64,000 bases of DNA from assembly GCF_009831415.1 (NCBI RefSeq), contig NZ_CP043727.1, forward strand, positions 3,038,001-3,102,000, given 5' to 3'. A program made the position numbers and the translations under genes. This document shows positions 41,058-51,037 of this stretch, piece by piece. Each line of letters opens with the position of its first letter. Within the stretch, counting starts at the first letter, position 1. Source of the stretch: Yersinia canariae. Its GTDB lineage: Bacteria; Pseudomonadota; Gammaproteobacteria; Enterobacterales; Enterobacteriaceae. The notes beneath the pieces were generated by a model, which saw only the letters and a program-made list of their open reading frames with translations, was not told the origin of the DNA and did not search any database.

Positions 41058-43205
41058 ATGCACAAAGCACTCACTGTCTGTCCTTATTGCGGCTCTGGCT
41101 GCAAAATCAATTTACTGGTCGAAAATGGCAAAGTCGTTGGTGCTGAAGGCGCTAATGGCGTCACCAATCAGGGCGAGCTGTGTCTGAAAGGCTACTACGG
41201 CTGGGATTTTCTCAATGACACCAAGCTACTCACGCCGCGTTTAAAAAAACCAATGATTCGTCGCCAAAAAGGCGGAAAACTGGAAGCGGTTTCCTGGGAT
41301 GAAGCTATCGAGTTCGCCAGTAGTAAACTGCGAGAAATTAAAGAAAAATATGGCCCTGAAGCTATTATGCACACGGGTTCTTCTCGTGGGCCGGGCAATG
41401 AAACCAACTATGTGATGCAAAAATTTGCCCGCGCCGTCACCGGCAGCAATAATATCGACTGCTGTGCTCGCGTATGTCACGGCCCATCAGTGGCGGGTTT
41501 GCAAGTGACACTGGGTAACGGCGCGATGAGTAACTCCATCTGCGAGATTGAAGACACCAAATGCATTTTGGTCTTTGGCTATAATGCAGCGGATTCCCAC
41601 CCCATCGTGGCCCGGCGCATTCTAAAAGCCAAAGAGAAAGGCGCTAAAGTCATTGTTTGCGATCCTCGTCATATCGAAACCGCACGGATTGCCGATCTCT
41701 GGTTACCCTTGAAAAACGGCTCCAATATGGCGCTGGTGAATGCATTTGCCAATGTGCTCATTACCGAAGAGTTATATGATAAAGACTATGTTTCGCGCTA
41801 TACCGAAGGTTTTGATGAATATCGCGAAATTGTCGCCAAATACACACCAGAATATGTCGAAGGCATTACCGGCTTGCCAGCACAAACTATCCGTGAGGCT
41901 ATGCGCATCTATGCCGCAGCACCTTCTGCTACCATTTTGTGGGGCATGGGGGTAACACAATGGGGCCAAGGGGTTGATGTCGTTAAAGGATTATCGGGAT
42001 TGGCATTACTGACGGGTAACCTCGGTCGCCCGAATGTCGGTGTTGGCCCAGTGCGTGGGCAAAATAACGTGCAAGGTGCCTGTGATATGGGAGCTTTGCC
42101 TAATATGTATCCCGGCTATCAAGCCGTGACTGACCCGGCCACACTTGAGAAGTTTGCCAAAGCCTGGGGTGTCCCTTCCCTGTCCGGCAAAATTGGTTAT
42201 TCACTGACTGATGTCCCACATAAGGTGAAAGAAGGCAAAATCAAAGCCAACTATGTGATGGGCGAAGATCCGCTGCAAACAGAGCCGGATCTGTCGATGA
42301 TGCGCGAAGCTTTCAGCGAGTTGGAATTGCTGATTGTCCAAGATATCTTTATGACCAAAACAGCGGCTGAGGCGGATGTTATCTTCCCTGCAACCTCATG
42401 GGGCGAACATGAGGGGGTCTATTCAGCCGCCGACCGTGGTTTCCAGCGTTTTGAAAAAGCGGTTGATCCACAAGGCGATGTCAAACCAGATTGGGAGATT
42501 ATCAGTCTGATGGCAACCGCCCTCGGCTACCCAATGAAATACAACAATACCAAAGAAATTTGGGATGAGTTGCGCGAATTATGCCCGCTGTATTACGGCG
42601 CAACCTACGAGAAAATGGCCGGTTTAGGTTATATCCCGTGGCCATGTACGACTGAAGACAGCCCAGGGACGCCATGGCTATATGCCGGTAATAAGTTCGA
42701 TCGCCCGGGAGGTAAAGGGTTGCTGTTTGCCAGCGAATGGCGTGCGCCAATGGAACAAGTGGATGAGGAATATCCTCTGGTGCTGTGTACCGTCCGTGAA
42801 GTCGGCCACTATTCCTGCCGCTCAATGACCGGGAATTGTTCAGCATTACAAACACTGGCCGATGAGCCGGGTTATGTCCAAATCAGCCCGCAGGACGCAG
42901 ATAAAATGCGCTTGCAGGATCAGCAATTAGTCTGGGTTGAATCGCGGCGCGGTAAGGTAATTACTCGCGTGTCCGTCAGCGAACGAATTAATGTCGGCGC
43001 GGTATATATGACATATCAGTGGTGGATTGGTGCTTGTAACGAATTAACACTTGACCATCTGGACCCTATTTCTAAAACACCGGAGTATAAATATTGCGCG
43101 GTGAAACTGGAGGCCATAACGGACCAAACATGGGCGGAAAATTATGTTCAGCAAGAGTACAGCCAATTGAAGGCGCGCTTACGCAGAGAAGCTGAAGTAA
43201 TTTGA
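41058..43205 (+). CDS. fdhF: FdhF, formate dehydrogenase H, cysteine variant
   Basis: FdhF oxidises formate to CO2 at a bis-MGD molybdenum site and feeds electrons to the hydrogenase. It is 715 residues, identical in length to E. coli FdhF. The 4Fe-4S ligands are Cys8, Cys11, Cys15 (CPYCGSGC) and Cys42 (GELCLKG). The active-site position 140, in ARVCHGPSVAG, is Cys encoded by TGT (41475-41477) where E. coli has selenocysteine (TGA); His141 is kept. MGD-binding and C-terminal blocks are present (ILWGMGVTQWGQGVD, MGEDPLQTEPDLSM, HYSCRSMTGNCSAL, MTYQWWIGACNELT). It follows hydN and probably shares its sigma-54 promoter. A Cys enzyme is expected to be slower but independent of SelABCD. Confidence 0.96.
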   Translation: MHKALTVCPYCGSGCKINLLVENGKVVGAEGANGVTNQGELCLKGYYGWDFLNDTKLLTPRLKKPMIRRQKGGKLEAVSWDEAIEFASSKLREIKEKYGPEAIMHTGSSRGPGNETNYVMQKFARAVTGSNNIDCCARVCHGPSVAGLQVTLGNGAMSNSICEIEDTKCILVFGYNAADSHPIVARRILKAKEKGAKVIVCDPRHIETARIADLWLPLKNGSNMALVNAFANVLITEELYDKDYVSRYTEGFDEYREIVAKYTPEYVEGITGLPAQTIREAMRIYAAAPSATILWGMGVTQWGQGVDVVKGLSGLALLTGNLGRPNVGVGPVRGQNNVQGACDMGALPNMYPGYQAVTDPATLEKFAKAWGVPSLSGKIGYSLTDVPHKVKEGKIKANYVMGEDPLQTEPDLSMMREAFSELELLIVQDIFMTKTAAEADVIFPATSWGEHEGVYSAADRGFQRFEKAVDPQGDVKPDWEIISLMATALGYPMKYNNTKEIWDELRELCPLYYGATYEKMAGLGYIPWPCTTEDSPGTPWLYAGNKFDRPGGKGLLFASEWRAPMEQVDEEYPLVLCTVREVGHYSCRSMTGNCSALQTLADEPGYVQISPQDADKMRLQDQQLVWVESRRGKVITRVSVSERINVGAVYMTYQWWIGACNELTLDHLDPISKTPEYKYCAVKLEAITDQTWAENYVQQEYSQLKARLRREAEVI

Positions 43206-43228
43206 TAGATTAACGGCTATTGCACTTT

Positions 43229-43254
43229 GCCATTCTGGGCATGCCCAGAATGGC
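43229..43254. repeat. Perfect 26-bp palindrome after fdhF
   Basis: GCCATTCTGGGCA is followed directly by its exact complement TGCCCAGAATGGC. It lies in the 154-bp gap between the converging fdhF and hyfR. As RNA it would form a very stable hairpin with almost no loop; the following TTTGCTCG is a weak T tract. A terminator or a processing site for the two converging transcripts is likely. Confidence 0.7.
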
Positions 43255-43359
43255 TTTGCTCGCAACGCCTCGTTCGAGTAGAAAAGTTTGTCACATTTGG
43301 TGTTCGACTCAGCGACCCGCAAAATAGAATATTCATCTTATTCAGAACAAATAAATGCG

Positions 43360-45513
43360 TTAGTTCATCTCATCTTCGATGCTTTTTACTGATATTCCTA
43401 ACCGTTGCATACGAGATAACAACGTCGTGCGTTTTAGCCCTAACTTAATGGCAGCCCCTTTCGGCCCGGCGACCACACCATTGGTTTCTCGTAATACTCG
43501 AATAATCTGCGCACGTTCTGATTCTGAAAACTCCGGCTCGTCACTCTCAGGTAATAAAGGTTTGTGAACAACCCTTTCCGACGCCGGTTTAGCCATCTCT
43601 AGTGGTGATAAATGATATTCCAGTTCTTGTAACTGTAAATTCAGCGTAGTGCCACGACTGAGTATCACCGCACGTTCAATCACATTTTCCAACTCACGAA
43701 TATTACCCGGCCAGGGTAAACGGCTGAGCAAACGCAATGTCTCCCCCGGAATGGTATCAATAGTGCGGTTCATGCGTTTGGCTATTTTCTGAGTAAAGAA
43801 TTTCACCAATAAAGGGATATCTTCCGGGCGTTCACGCAAAGGCGGGATTACAATAGGGAATACATTAAGCCGATAATACAGATCACTACGATATTCCCGA
43901 TTCACCATCATTAACTTTAAATCACGGTTAGTTGCGGCAATCAACCGGACATCAACCGGAATAATTTTACTGCCCCCCAATCGCTCTATTTCGCGCTCTT
44001 GTAATACCCGTAGGAGTTTCGGTTGTAGCTCGAGAGGAATATCACCGACCTCATCGAGAAATAACGTGCCACCATCCGCCATTTCAAATCGGCCAATACG
44101 TTGTGACGCCGCGCCGGTATATGCCCCCTTTTCATGACCAAATAGATCACTTTCCATTAGACCGGAAGGAATGGCTGCACAGTTCATTTTCACCATGCGT
44201 TTATTCTTGCGGGTACTTAAATTATGAATAGCGCGAGCAATTAATTCTTTACCTGTGCCAGTTTCTCCGAGGATCAATACCGTACAATCACTGGAGGCCA
44301 CCATTTCAACCTGCTCCAACACCGCTTGGATAGCTGCACTGTGGCCGATAATTTCGCCAAACTCTTCATTATGAATAATCTGGTCAGTTAAATAGAGATT
44401 TTCATTGACCAACGAATCTTTCAAGCGAGTAATTTCATTATAAGCAAGAGCATTGTCGACGGCGATGGCGATACGAGCAGCTATCTGCCGTAACAGTTTA
44501 AGGTTGCTGTCAGTGAAAATATCACTCTGACATTGTGCTAATTTTAATACGCCCAGCATCTTATGGCCGAAAAATAGTGGCAATAGGCAAACCACCTGTA
44601 AACCAGCATCCAGCATATTTGCCAGTTGCTTATCATCTGGTGCCAAAAGAGCAATATCCGCCAGATTAACTAGCAATAATTCCCGGCTGTGTAAAACTTG
44701 CCCGGCTAATGTGCCAGTCATATCGACCCAAGCTTGCTGATATTGCACTGCTTTACCAGACTGATAGCGAGTAGAAAAAACATTCAGTTTGTTTTTGTCA
44801 TTGTGGGTGCCACATATTGCTAAACTAATGTAATCAATATTGAAAAAACGGTGTATCTCTTTGGAGACCTCCGCCGCCAATACATCTAACTCTAGTTTAG
44901 AAATAACTGTATTGGTGACATCAACTAATATACGGAAATGATCTCGTTCAAAACGCAACCGCTCGCGCTCGGAAAATGCCCGATTTATTTCAGTAATATT
45001 GTCTACCGCGATGGCCACAATTTCTGCCAATAATCCTAGAAAGGTAATAGCTTGTTCATCAAACTCGCTATTATCTGTTTTAATAAACTCAACACAACCC
45101 GACCAGTGATTATCATGGCCAAGCGGAAAATGGCAGCCGGAGTGTAACGCCTGATAAGGCGGCAAATCGCAAACCGCAGAAAACTCCCTTTGCATACGGA
45201 AATTATCAGTTTGCAAAGGCGTCTGTTGCTGCCATGCCAGCCCGCCAGGCCCCTCGGCAAATAAGATATTTTGCGCTCCCACGACTGAGTCTGACACATC
45301 ATCATGGCTATAGAGGGTCATTTGGTTATACAAGGGATTAAGCAATAATAAATTGACCCGTTGAAAGCGGACTACAGAAAAGGAAAGCTTCCTGAGTTCA
45401 TTAACTAAATCGGTTATATCCCGTAGTAATAATAACTTTTTCGATGCCGTGAACAATGTGTCTTGCCAGACTTGAGCCAATGTGGGACGGGGTAGTTTTT
45501 TTGCGCTATCCAT
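43360..45513 (-). CDS. hyfR: FhlA/HyfR-type sigma-54 activator
   Basis: This enhancer-binding protein is probably formate-responsive and activates the sigma-54 promoters of this island. It is 717 residues (E. coli FhlA is about 692). Two GAF domains span roughly 30-175 and 200-365. The AAA+ domain follows, with Walker A GETGTGKELIARAIH, the sigma-54 contact loop GAYTGA, FLDEVGDIPLELQPKLLRVL (Walker B) and the arginine finger region. The C-terminal Fis-type helix-turn-helix ends the protein (PKGAAIKLGLKRTTLLSRMQ). It converges on fdhF and is divergent from focB. FhlA and HyfR are close paralogues and cannot be told apart by eye; position in a hyf locus favours HyfR. Confidence 0.92.
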   Translation of the reverse strand: MDSAKKLPRPTLAQVWQDTLFTASKKLLLLRDITDLVNELRKLSFSVVRFQRVNLLLLNPLYNQMTLYSHDDVSDSVVGAQNILFAEGPGGLAWQQQTPLQTDNFRMQREFSAVCDLPPYQALHSGCHFPLGHDNHWSGCVEFIKTDNSEFDEQAITFLGLLAEIVAIAVDNITEINRAFSERERLRFERDHFRILVDVTNTVISKLELDVLAAEVSKEIHRFFNIDYISLAICGTHNDKNKLNVFSTRYQSGKAVQYQQAWVDMTGTLAGQVLHSRELLLVNLADIALLAPDDKQLANMLDAGLQVVCLLPLFFGHKMLGVLKLAQCQSDIFTDSNLKLLRQIAARIAIAVDNALAYNEITRLKDSLVNENLYLTDQIIHNEEFGEIIGHSAAIQAVLEQVEMVASSDCTVLILGETGTGKELIARAIHNLSTRKNKRMVKMNCAAIPSGLMESDLFGHEKGAYTGAASQRIGRFEMADGGTLFLDEVGDIPLELQPKLLRVLQEREIERLGGSKIIPVDVRLIAATNRDLKLMMVNREYRSDLYYRLNVFPIVIPPLRERPEDIPLLVKFFTQKIAKRMNRTIDTIPGETLRLLSRLPWPGNIRELENVIERAVILSRGTTLNLQLQELEYHLSPLEMAKPASERVVHKPLLPESDEPEFSESERAQIIRVLRETNGVVAGPKGAAIKLGLKRTTLLSRMQRLGISVKSIEDEMN

Positions 45514-45958
45514 ATATACCCAAAGTAATTAAGCCCAAAAATGGATGATAACTACTTTAAGGTATTGAAATGAAAAAATATATATTAACCCGCGATAAGC
45601 TTGATCTGGATTAACAAACTATTTTGCCACATTCACCTGTGAAGACTTATTATTGAAATCACGTCTCATTTACATTAAAAATAACAATAAAACATAGAGT
45701 TACATATCGCCACATCTTTTATTTGATGTTCACTATTAGTGCATCGATGTATAAATATATATATAGCGACATAATTATATATTCACTGAAAATTGTGAAT
45801 AAAATACCTAATCTAGCTCATTACTCCACTAGCACACCGTCAAGATACCACCGATTTCATGGTATGAAAAATGCATAAAATCCTTGTCACTAAAATAAAT
45901 ATTTAATTTTTATCTTACCCTTTTCCTTAACATAAAAATAAGCAACAAGGAGTTATCA
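45514..45958. promoter_or_regulatory. hyfR-focB divergent regulatory region with sigma-54 promoter
   Basis: This AT-rich 445-bp gap has no gene. At 45860-45875 TGGTATGAAAAATGCA has the sigma-54 GG-N10-GC spacing, with predicted start near 45885, pointing to focB. Near 45519 an ERIC end-like fragment (ATACCCAAAGTAATTAAG) lies close to the hyfR start; hyfR itself has no clear ribosome site. Confidence 0.65.
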
Positions 45959-46813
45959 ATGAGCATTGAAAATCCCTTTGATCTGCGACTTCCGGTTGAT
46001 ATGGCAAAGCTTGCAGAACAAGTTGGTATATATAAAGCCACTAAAAATCCGGCCACAACTTTTTATTTAGCGATGACCGCCGGTGTGTTTATCTCCATTG
46101 CATTTGTCTTCTATATAACCGCAACTACTGGCACCGCAGGTGTGGCATACGGTCTGGCGAAATTAGTCGGCGGTTTATGTTTCTCCCTCGGATTGATTCT
46201 GGTCATTATTTGCGGCGCTGATTTGTTCACCTCCACGGTATTGATTGTGGTAGCCAAAGCCAGTGGCAAGATCAGTTGGAAACAATTAATTGCCAACTGG
46301 ATCAATGTTTATTTTGGTAATTTGATTGGGGCATTATTCTTTGTTGCCCTGATTTGGTTTGCCGGTCAGCATACTGCGGCAAATGGTTTATGGGGCCTGA
46401 ATGTACTGCAAACAGCCGAGCACAAATTGCATCATACCTTTGTAGAGGCGGTGTGTTTGGGGATTCTGGCTAACTTGATGGTGTGCCTGGCAGTATGGAT
46501 GAGTTATTCCGGCCATACCTTAACGGATAAAATTGTAGTCATGCTACTCCCTATCGGTATGTTTGTTGCCAGTGGTTTTGAGCACAGTATTGCTAATATG
46601 TTTTTGATCCCCTTAGCTATTGTAATTCGTGATTTTGCCTCACCCGAATTCTGGCACGCTATTAATGCTACTCCAGAACAATTTACTTCGCTGACGATGT
46701 CCAATTTTATTATCGATAATCTAATCCCTGTTACAATCGGTAATATTATTGGTGGCGGATTATTGGTAGGGCTGACTTATTGGATTATTTATCTACGTAA
46801 TCCGGCTCATTGA
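45959..46813 (+). CDS. focB: FocB-type formate channel
   Basis: FocB is an inner-membrane pentameric channel of the FNT family that imports or exports formate. It is 284 residues (E. coli FocB 282). FNT signatures are YLAMTAGVFISIAFVFYI, KLVGGLCFSLGLILVIICGA, NLIGALFFVALIWFAGQ, SLGILANLMVC-like CLGILANLMVCLAVWMSYSG and ASGFEHSIANMFLIPLA, with the pore His in the last. Six spans. The ribosome site AAGGAG is seven bases upstream. It would supply intracellular formate to FdhF. The closest alternatives are FocA and a nitrite channel NirC; the formate setting supports FocB. Confidence 0.92.
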   Translation: MSIENPFDLRLPVDMAKLAEQVGIYKATKNPATTFYLAMTAGVFISIAFVFYITATTGTAGVAYGLAKLVGGLCFSLGLILVIICGADLFTSTVLIVVAKASGKISWKQLIANWINVYFGNLIGALFFVALIWFAGQHTAANGLWGLNVLQTAEHKLHHTFVEAVCLGILANLMVCLAVWMSYSGHTLTDKIVVMLLPIGMFVASGFEHSIANMFLIPLAIVIRDFASPEFWHAINATPEQFTSLTMSNFIIDNLIPVTIGNIIGGGLLVGLTYWIIYLRNPAH

Positions 46814-46872
46814 GTCTATTGCGTCGGAAATTATGATGTCTCTCGACAATTTTGACGAAAAAAATGACAATT

Positions 46873-46912
46873 AAAAAAGCCAGCCGAGTTTCACTCTGGC
46901 TGGCCTTCTTTT
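46873..46912. terminator. Bidirectional terminator between focB and mglC
   Basis: The stem GCCAGCC / GGCTGGC with a 12-base loop is flanked by AAAAAA on the left and CTTCTTTT on the right. It serves the converging focB and mglC transcripts. Confidence 0.92.
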
Positions 46913-46927
46913 AAAGCTATTAACCGA

Positions 46928-47938
46928 TTATTTTTTCTTAGCGTATTTCAATGAATCCAGTGCTACCGCAAAGATAATGATCGCGCCTTTAATAATGTAC
47001 TGCCAGTACGGGTTCACACCGATATAAGTTAGCCCGTAGTTAATCACGGTAAAGATAATGACACCGGTCACAACACCGATAACGGTACCAACACCACCAC
47101 TGAAGGACACGCCCCCGACCACGCAGGCGGCAATCGCATCTAACTCATACATGAAGCCCAAGTTATTAGTCGCGCTACCGATACGGCCAGCTTCTAACAT
47201 CCCACCGAATGCATAGAACACACCAGATAGGGCATAAATCATGATTAAGTTTAGCGGCACATTCACACCAGAAACTTTTGCGGCTTCTGGGTTACCCCCG
47301 ATGGCGAAGATATTCTTACCAAAGCGTGTTTTATTCCACAGTACCCAAACAAAACCAATAGCAATCAAGGCGTAGAATGTAATATAGGACAGTTTGAAAT
47401 CACCAAACCGCAAGAACCCTTGTGCAAAAGTTGAGAATGCGGGGTCAAAACCAGCAATCGGTGATGCGCCGACAAAGTCGTAATACAGAGAGTTAATCCC
47501 GTAAACAATAATCATCGTACCCAATGTGGTAATAAATGGCGTCACATTTAGATAAGCAATAATAATACCGTTGACTAAACCAATAATCGCACCAATTAAG
47601 CACACGGTTAAGATAACAATTGGGATAGGTACAGTATGCAAATCTGGGAAAACTTTATTAACGTTATCCATAGCTTGCAGCATTGTTGCCGCAACCACCG
47701 CAGCTAACCCCACCTGGCGGCCAGCTGACAAGTCAGTCCCTTGAGTCACAATCAGCCCCGCCACACCGAGCGCGATAATAATACGCACCGAAGATTGGGT
47801 CAGAATGTTACTTAAGTTCATCAAGCTTAAAAATGTCGGGTCCTTAACAATAATTATTGCCAGCAATACGAATAATACGACGTAAATCCCGCTCTCTTTA
47901 AGGTAAGTGAGCATACTTTTCTTATTTAACGCATTCAT
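46928..47938 (-). CDS. mglC: MglC, galactose/methylgalactoside ABC permease
   Basis: MglC is the inner-membrane permease of the MglABC importer, 336 residues as in E. coli, with about ten hydrophobic spans. Family blocks are LGVAGLIVTQGTDLSAGRQV, TPFITTLGTMIIVYGINSL and LDAIAACVVGGVSFSGGVGT. It is the last gene of mglB-mglA-mglC, 20 bp after mglA, and ends at the bidirectional terminator shared with focB. Confidence 0.96.
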   Translation of the reverse strand: MNALNKKSMLTYLKESGIYVVLFVLLAIIIVKDPTFLSLMNLSNILTQSSVRIIIALGVAGLIVTQGTDLSAGRQVGLAAVVAATMLQAMDNVNKVFPDLHTVPIPIVILTVCLIGAIIGLVNGIIIAYLNVTPFITTLGTMIIVYGINSLYYDFVGASPIAGFDPAFSTFAQGFLRFGDFKLSYITFYALIAIGFVWVLWNKTRFGKNIFAIGGNPEAAKVSGVNVPLNLIMIYALSGVFYAFGGMLEAGRIGSATNNLGFMYELDAIAACVVGGVSFSGGVGTVIGVVTGVIIFTVINYGLTYIGVNPYWQYIIKGAIIIFAVALDSLKYAKKK

Positions 47939-47958
47939 AATAAGAACCTTCGACTAGA

Positions 47959-49479
47959 TTAGAGATGCAAGGATGCAAGGCGTAATATTTCATTTTGCGT
48001 GGTTTGTTTGGTTTCAACAATTCCCGCAACCTGACCATTACTCATTACTAAAATTCTGTCAGTGATCCCTAATAGCTCAGGCATTTCAGAGGAAATAATA
48101 ATAATTCCTTTGTCTTTCTTCGCTAGTTCAGTCATTAACTGATAGATTTCAAACTTAGCACCGACATCAATCCCCCGAGTCGGTTCATCCAACATTAATA
48201 TTTCTGGCTGAGTTAATAGCCAACGGCCAATAATGACTTTCTGCTGATTACCACCTGACAATGAGCCAATACTGGTGCGATGTCCGGGAGTTTTTACCCG
48301 CATGGCGTCGATAACCCATTGGGTATCACTCTTCATACGCGTATTATCCAGCAGCCCAAATTTGTTTTTATAGTTACGAATATTAGAAATCAGGGAATTA
48401 AAACCCACATCGAGATAAGCATAAATCCCGGTTGAGCGGCGCTCTTCAGTGACTAATGCAAAGCCGTGGTTAATAGCTTCATTGGCGCTATGGTTATTAA
48501 TACTCTTGCCATGCAACTTAATCGTGCCAGCCACTTTTTCGCGGATACCAAATAACGTTTCAACAATATCAGTTCGTTTGGCCCCGACTAATCCGGCAAT
48601 TCCTAGAATCTCACCTTTATGCAGATCAAAGGAGATATCACGGATTGAAGGTTGGCGCAGTGAGGTCAGATTCTTCACTTCCAGAATAACTTCACCCGGC
48701 TTATTGAGGCGGTCAGGGAATCGTTGACTTAAAGAGCGCCCGACCATCATGGAGATTATCTGATCCATGGTCAGCCCTTCCAGTGGTTGGGTTGTAATCC
48801 ACTGACCATCACGCAAAATAGTGATTTCATCACACAGTTGGAATATCTCTTCCATCTTATGAGAGATATAAACAATTCCGCAGCCCCGCTCTTTCAATTT
48901 GCGGATAATCGTAAATAGATGATTAACTTCTTTTTCAGTTAATGAAGAAGTGGGTTCATCCATAATCACAATTTTGGCATTGTAAGAGAACGCTTTGGCA
49001 ATCTCGATCATTTGCATTTGGGATACCGATAAAGTGGCAACTTTATCTCGTGGATCAATATCAATATCCAATTCATCGAAGATTGCTTTGGTGTCTTTGT
49101 ACATTTTATCTTGATCGACAAAGAAACCTTTAGTCGGGTAACGCCCCAACCACATGTTATCCATTACGGTGCGTTGCAATACTAGGTTTAATTCCTGATG
49201 CACCATAGAGACACCATGCTCTAATGCTTCTTTAGAGCTTTTAAATTCTATTTCTTGCCCCTGGAAGATAATACTCCCGGAGTCTTTTTTATAGATACCA
49301 AACAGACATTTTAATAGCGTTGACTTACCTGCTCCATTTTCTCCCATTAAGGCATGGATAGAATTTGGCCGCACTTTAAGATTTACGTTATCTAACGCCT
49401 TTACACCCGGAAATGATTTATTAATATTACTCATTTCCAGCAACCACTCGCGGGGTTGTGCTGTATTAATATCGGCCAT
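47959..49479 (-). CDS. mglA: MglA, galactose/methylgalactoside ABC ATPase
   Basis: MglA has two fused ABC cassettes, 506 residues as in E. coli. The first has Walker [14 protein letters not shown] and Walker [16 protein letters not shown]. The second has the degenerate P-loop [14 protein letters not shown], signature [15 protein letters not shown] and Walker [17 protein letters not shown] degenerate second P-loop is typical of the MglA/RbsA group. It is separated from mglB by a 211-bp gap holding a terminator-like hairpin, so it is expected to be made in smaller amounts than MglB. Confidence 0.96.
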   Translation of the reverse strand: MADINTAQPREWLLEMSNINKSFPGVKALDNVNLKVRPNSIHALMGENGAGKSTLLKCLFGIYKKDSGSIIFQGQEIEFKSSKEALEHGVSMVHQELNLVLQRTVMDNMWLGRYPTKGFFVDQDKMYKDTKAIFDELDIDIDPRDKVATLSVSQMQMIEIAKAFSYNAKIVIMDEPTSSLTEKEVNHLFTIIRKLKERGCGIVYISHKMEEIFQLCDEITILRDGQWITTQPLEGLTMDQIISMMVGRSLSQRFPDRLNKPGEVILEVKNLTSLRQPSIRDISFDLHKGEILGIAGLVGAKRTDIVETLFGIREKVAGTIKLHGKSINNHSANEAINHGFALVTEERRSTGIYAYLDVGFNSLISNIRNYKNKFGLLDNTRMKSDTQWVIDAMRVKTPGHRTSIGSLSGGNQQKVIIGRWLLTQPEILMLDEPTRGIDVGAKFEIYQLMTELAKKDKGIIIISSEMPELLGITDRILVMSNGQVAGIVETKQTTQNEILRLASLHL

Positions 49480-49572
49480 AGTTGTACCTGGCTAAGAATC
49501 GCTACTGATCTACTGGATATATATCGCAACCGCACCAGCCGTTCAGCGCATATTCAAAATAAGGATCAATGC

Positions 49573-49624
49573 AAAAAACCTTCCGCCCCGGCGCTGGCGA
49601 CCCAATAACGGGGCCAGAAGGTTA
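49573..49624 (-). terminator. Attenuating terminator between mglB and mglA
   Basis: On the minus strand AACCTTCTGGCCCCG pairs with CGGGGCGGAAGGTT (one unpaired base), followed by TTTTTTGC. It lies after mglB and before mglA, where partial termination would raise the ratio of binding protein to ATPase and permease. Confidence 0.8.
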
Positions 49625-49690
49625 ATAATAACGTCTTTACCCAAAGTAATTAAAGCTACTGTGGGTATAACCCATCACGACTACTGGCTA

Positions 49691-50683
49691 TTATTTAGTA
49701 AATTCAGCCAGGTTATCTTTATCAACACCTACATACGGAATACGGACGATTTTGTTGTCGATTTTCCATTTAGTCCCTTCAGCGGCAGGTTTGCCATCGG
49801 CCAGGTTTTTCGCCAGATCGAAGGTCGCTTTTGCCTGATTATTCGCATCATTCAGCACAGTACCGGCCATTTGGCCAGATTTCACCAGAGCTAATGCTTC
49901 AGGTAAGGCATCAACACCAAAGACTGGAATGCTGGTTTTGTTATGCGCTTTCAATGCTTCTACTGCGCCCATGGCCATCGCATCGTTGTTAGCGATAACC
50001 ACTTCAATTTTGTTGGCGTTAGGGCCGGATAACCAGGCATCCATCTTATCTTTAGCCTGTGCGGTATCCCACATTGCGGTATCTAACTGCAATTGCTGAG
50101 TTGGAATGCCTTTCTCGTTAAGGGTCTTGATGACATAAGTGGTACGGGCTTCTGCATCTGGGTGGCCCGGCTCGCCTTTCAACAGCACAAATTGAATTTT
50201 GCCATCTTTGTTCAGATCCCAATTTGGATTGGCTTTCCAATGTTTAGCAATCAACTCACCCTGGATAACACCAGATTCTTTGGAGTCAGTACCGACATAA
50301 TAAGCTTTGTCATAGCTATCAAGCGCTTTGCGTGAAGGTTCTTTGTTATAGAACACAATTGGAACATCATTTGCGCGGGCTTTATCAATAACCACTGGCG
50401 CTGCAGCAGGGTCAACCAAGTTGATTGCCAATGCTTTTACGCCTTTAGCCAGCAACACGTCAATTTGATCGTTTTGCTTGGATTGGTCATTCTGAGAATC
50501 ATTCATCAGTAAGGTAACGTCAGGAGATGATTTTGCATCTTTCTCGATAGCTTTACGGACCACGGACATAAAGTTGTCATCATATTTATAAATAGTGACA
50601 CCAATACGGGTATCAGCTTGAGCCGCCGCGCCGAACATCATGCTGGCAACCAGAGTCGCTAATGTGAAAACCTTCTTATTCAT
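49691..50683 (-). CDS. mglB: MglB, periplasmic galactose-binding protein
   Basis: MglB is the periplasmic galactose/glucose-binding protein that feeds MglAC and the Trg chemoreceptor. It is 330 residues (E. coli 332) with signal peptide [23 protein letters not shown]. After cleavage, [20 protein letters not shown] begins the first lobe; ligand contacts such as [34 protein letters not shown] and [20 protein letters not shown] are in place. A calcium-loop DLNKDGKIQ is visible. The promoter lies about 270 bp upstream. Confidence 0.97.
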   Translation of the reverse strand: MNKKVFTLATLVASMMFGAAAQADTRIGVTIYKYDDNFMSVVRKAIEKDAKSSPDVTLLMNDSQNDQSKQNDQIDVLLAKGVKALAINLVDPAAAPVVIDKARANDVPIVFYNKEPSRKALDSYDKAYYVGTDSKESGVIQGELIAKHWKANPNWDLNKDGKIQFVLLKGEPGHPDAEARTTYVIKTLNEKGIPTQQLQLDTAMWDTAQAKDKMDAWLSGPNANKIEVVIANNDAMAMGAVEALKAHNKTSIPVFGVDALPEALALVKSGQMAGTVLNDANNQAKATFDLAKNLADGKPAAEGTKWKIDNKIVRIPYVGVDKDNLAEFTK

Positions 50684-51037
50684 TTATATCTCCGGGTTTA
50701 TGTAGGGTAGTACAGGGTGATAACACCATCGCCTTAACGTGAGAAAGACCCATCGTTCAAAGCAGCTGACACTGAATATCTTTCGTCCTTGAGCGCACTC
50801 CACTCCGAAAAGCTGCCTGAGTCGTCAAAAACCATGTCATTTACAAACTTCTCGTTTGCGGAACTCGTGTTTGTAAATCGCTATTCTAAAACCCGCTACC
50901 GTGTGTTTTTTTATCCGGTAACTGATGACATATTGATACATTCAGGTAGAAAACAACTAGAGCATAGACGGGCCGTTGTTAAGAATCTGTGAATTTTCTC
51001 ACAGATTGAAAACGGTTACACAAGAATAAATACGTAA
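50684..51037 (-). promoter_or_regulatory. mglBAC promoter: Gal operator, CRP site, long leader
   Basis: A Gal operator is at 51006-51021 (minus strand GTGTAACCGTTTTCAA). A near-perfect CRP site is at 50988-51003 (TGTGAATTTTCTCACA). A -10 box TATGCT lies at 50961-50966, giving a start near 50954 with CRP centred at about -41.5. The leader to mglB is then about 270 nt and has no convincing gene. GalS, encoded just upstream, is the expected repressor. Confidence 0.82.

Noticed and set aside
50789..50992. 67-codon plus-strand frame in the mgl leader
   Set aside because: It covers the mgl -10 box and runs into the CRP site, has no convincing ribosome site, and its sequence is not protein-like.
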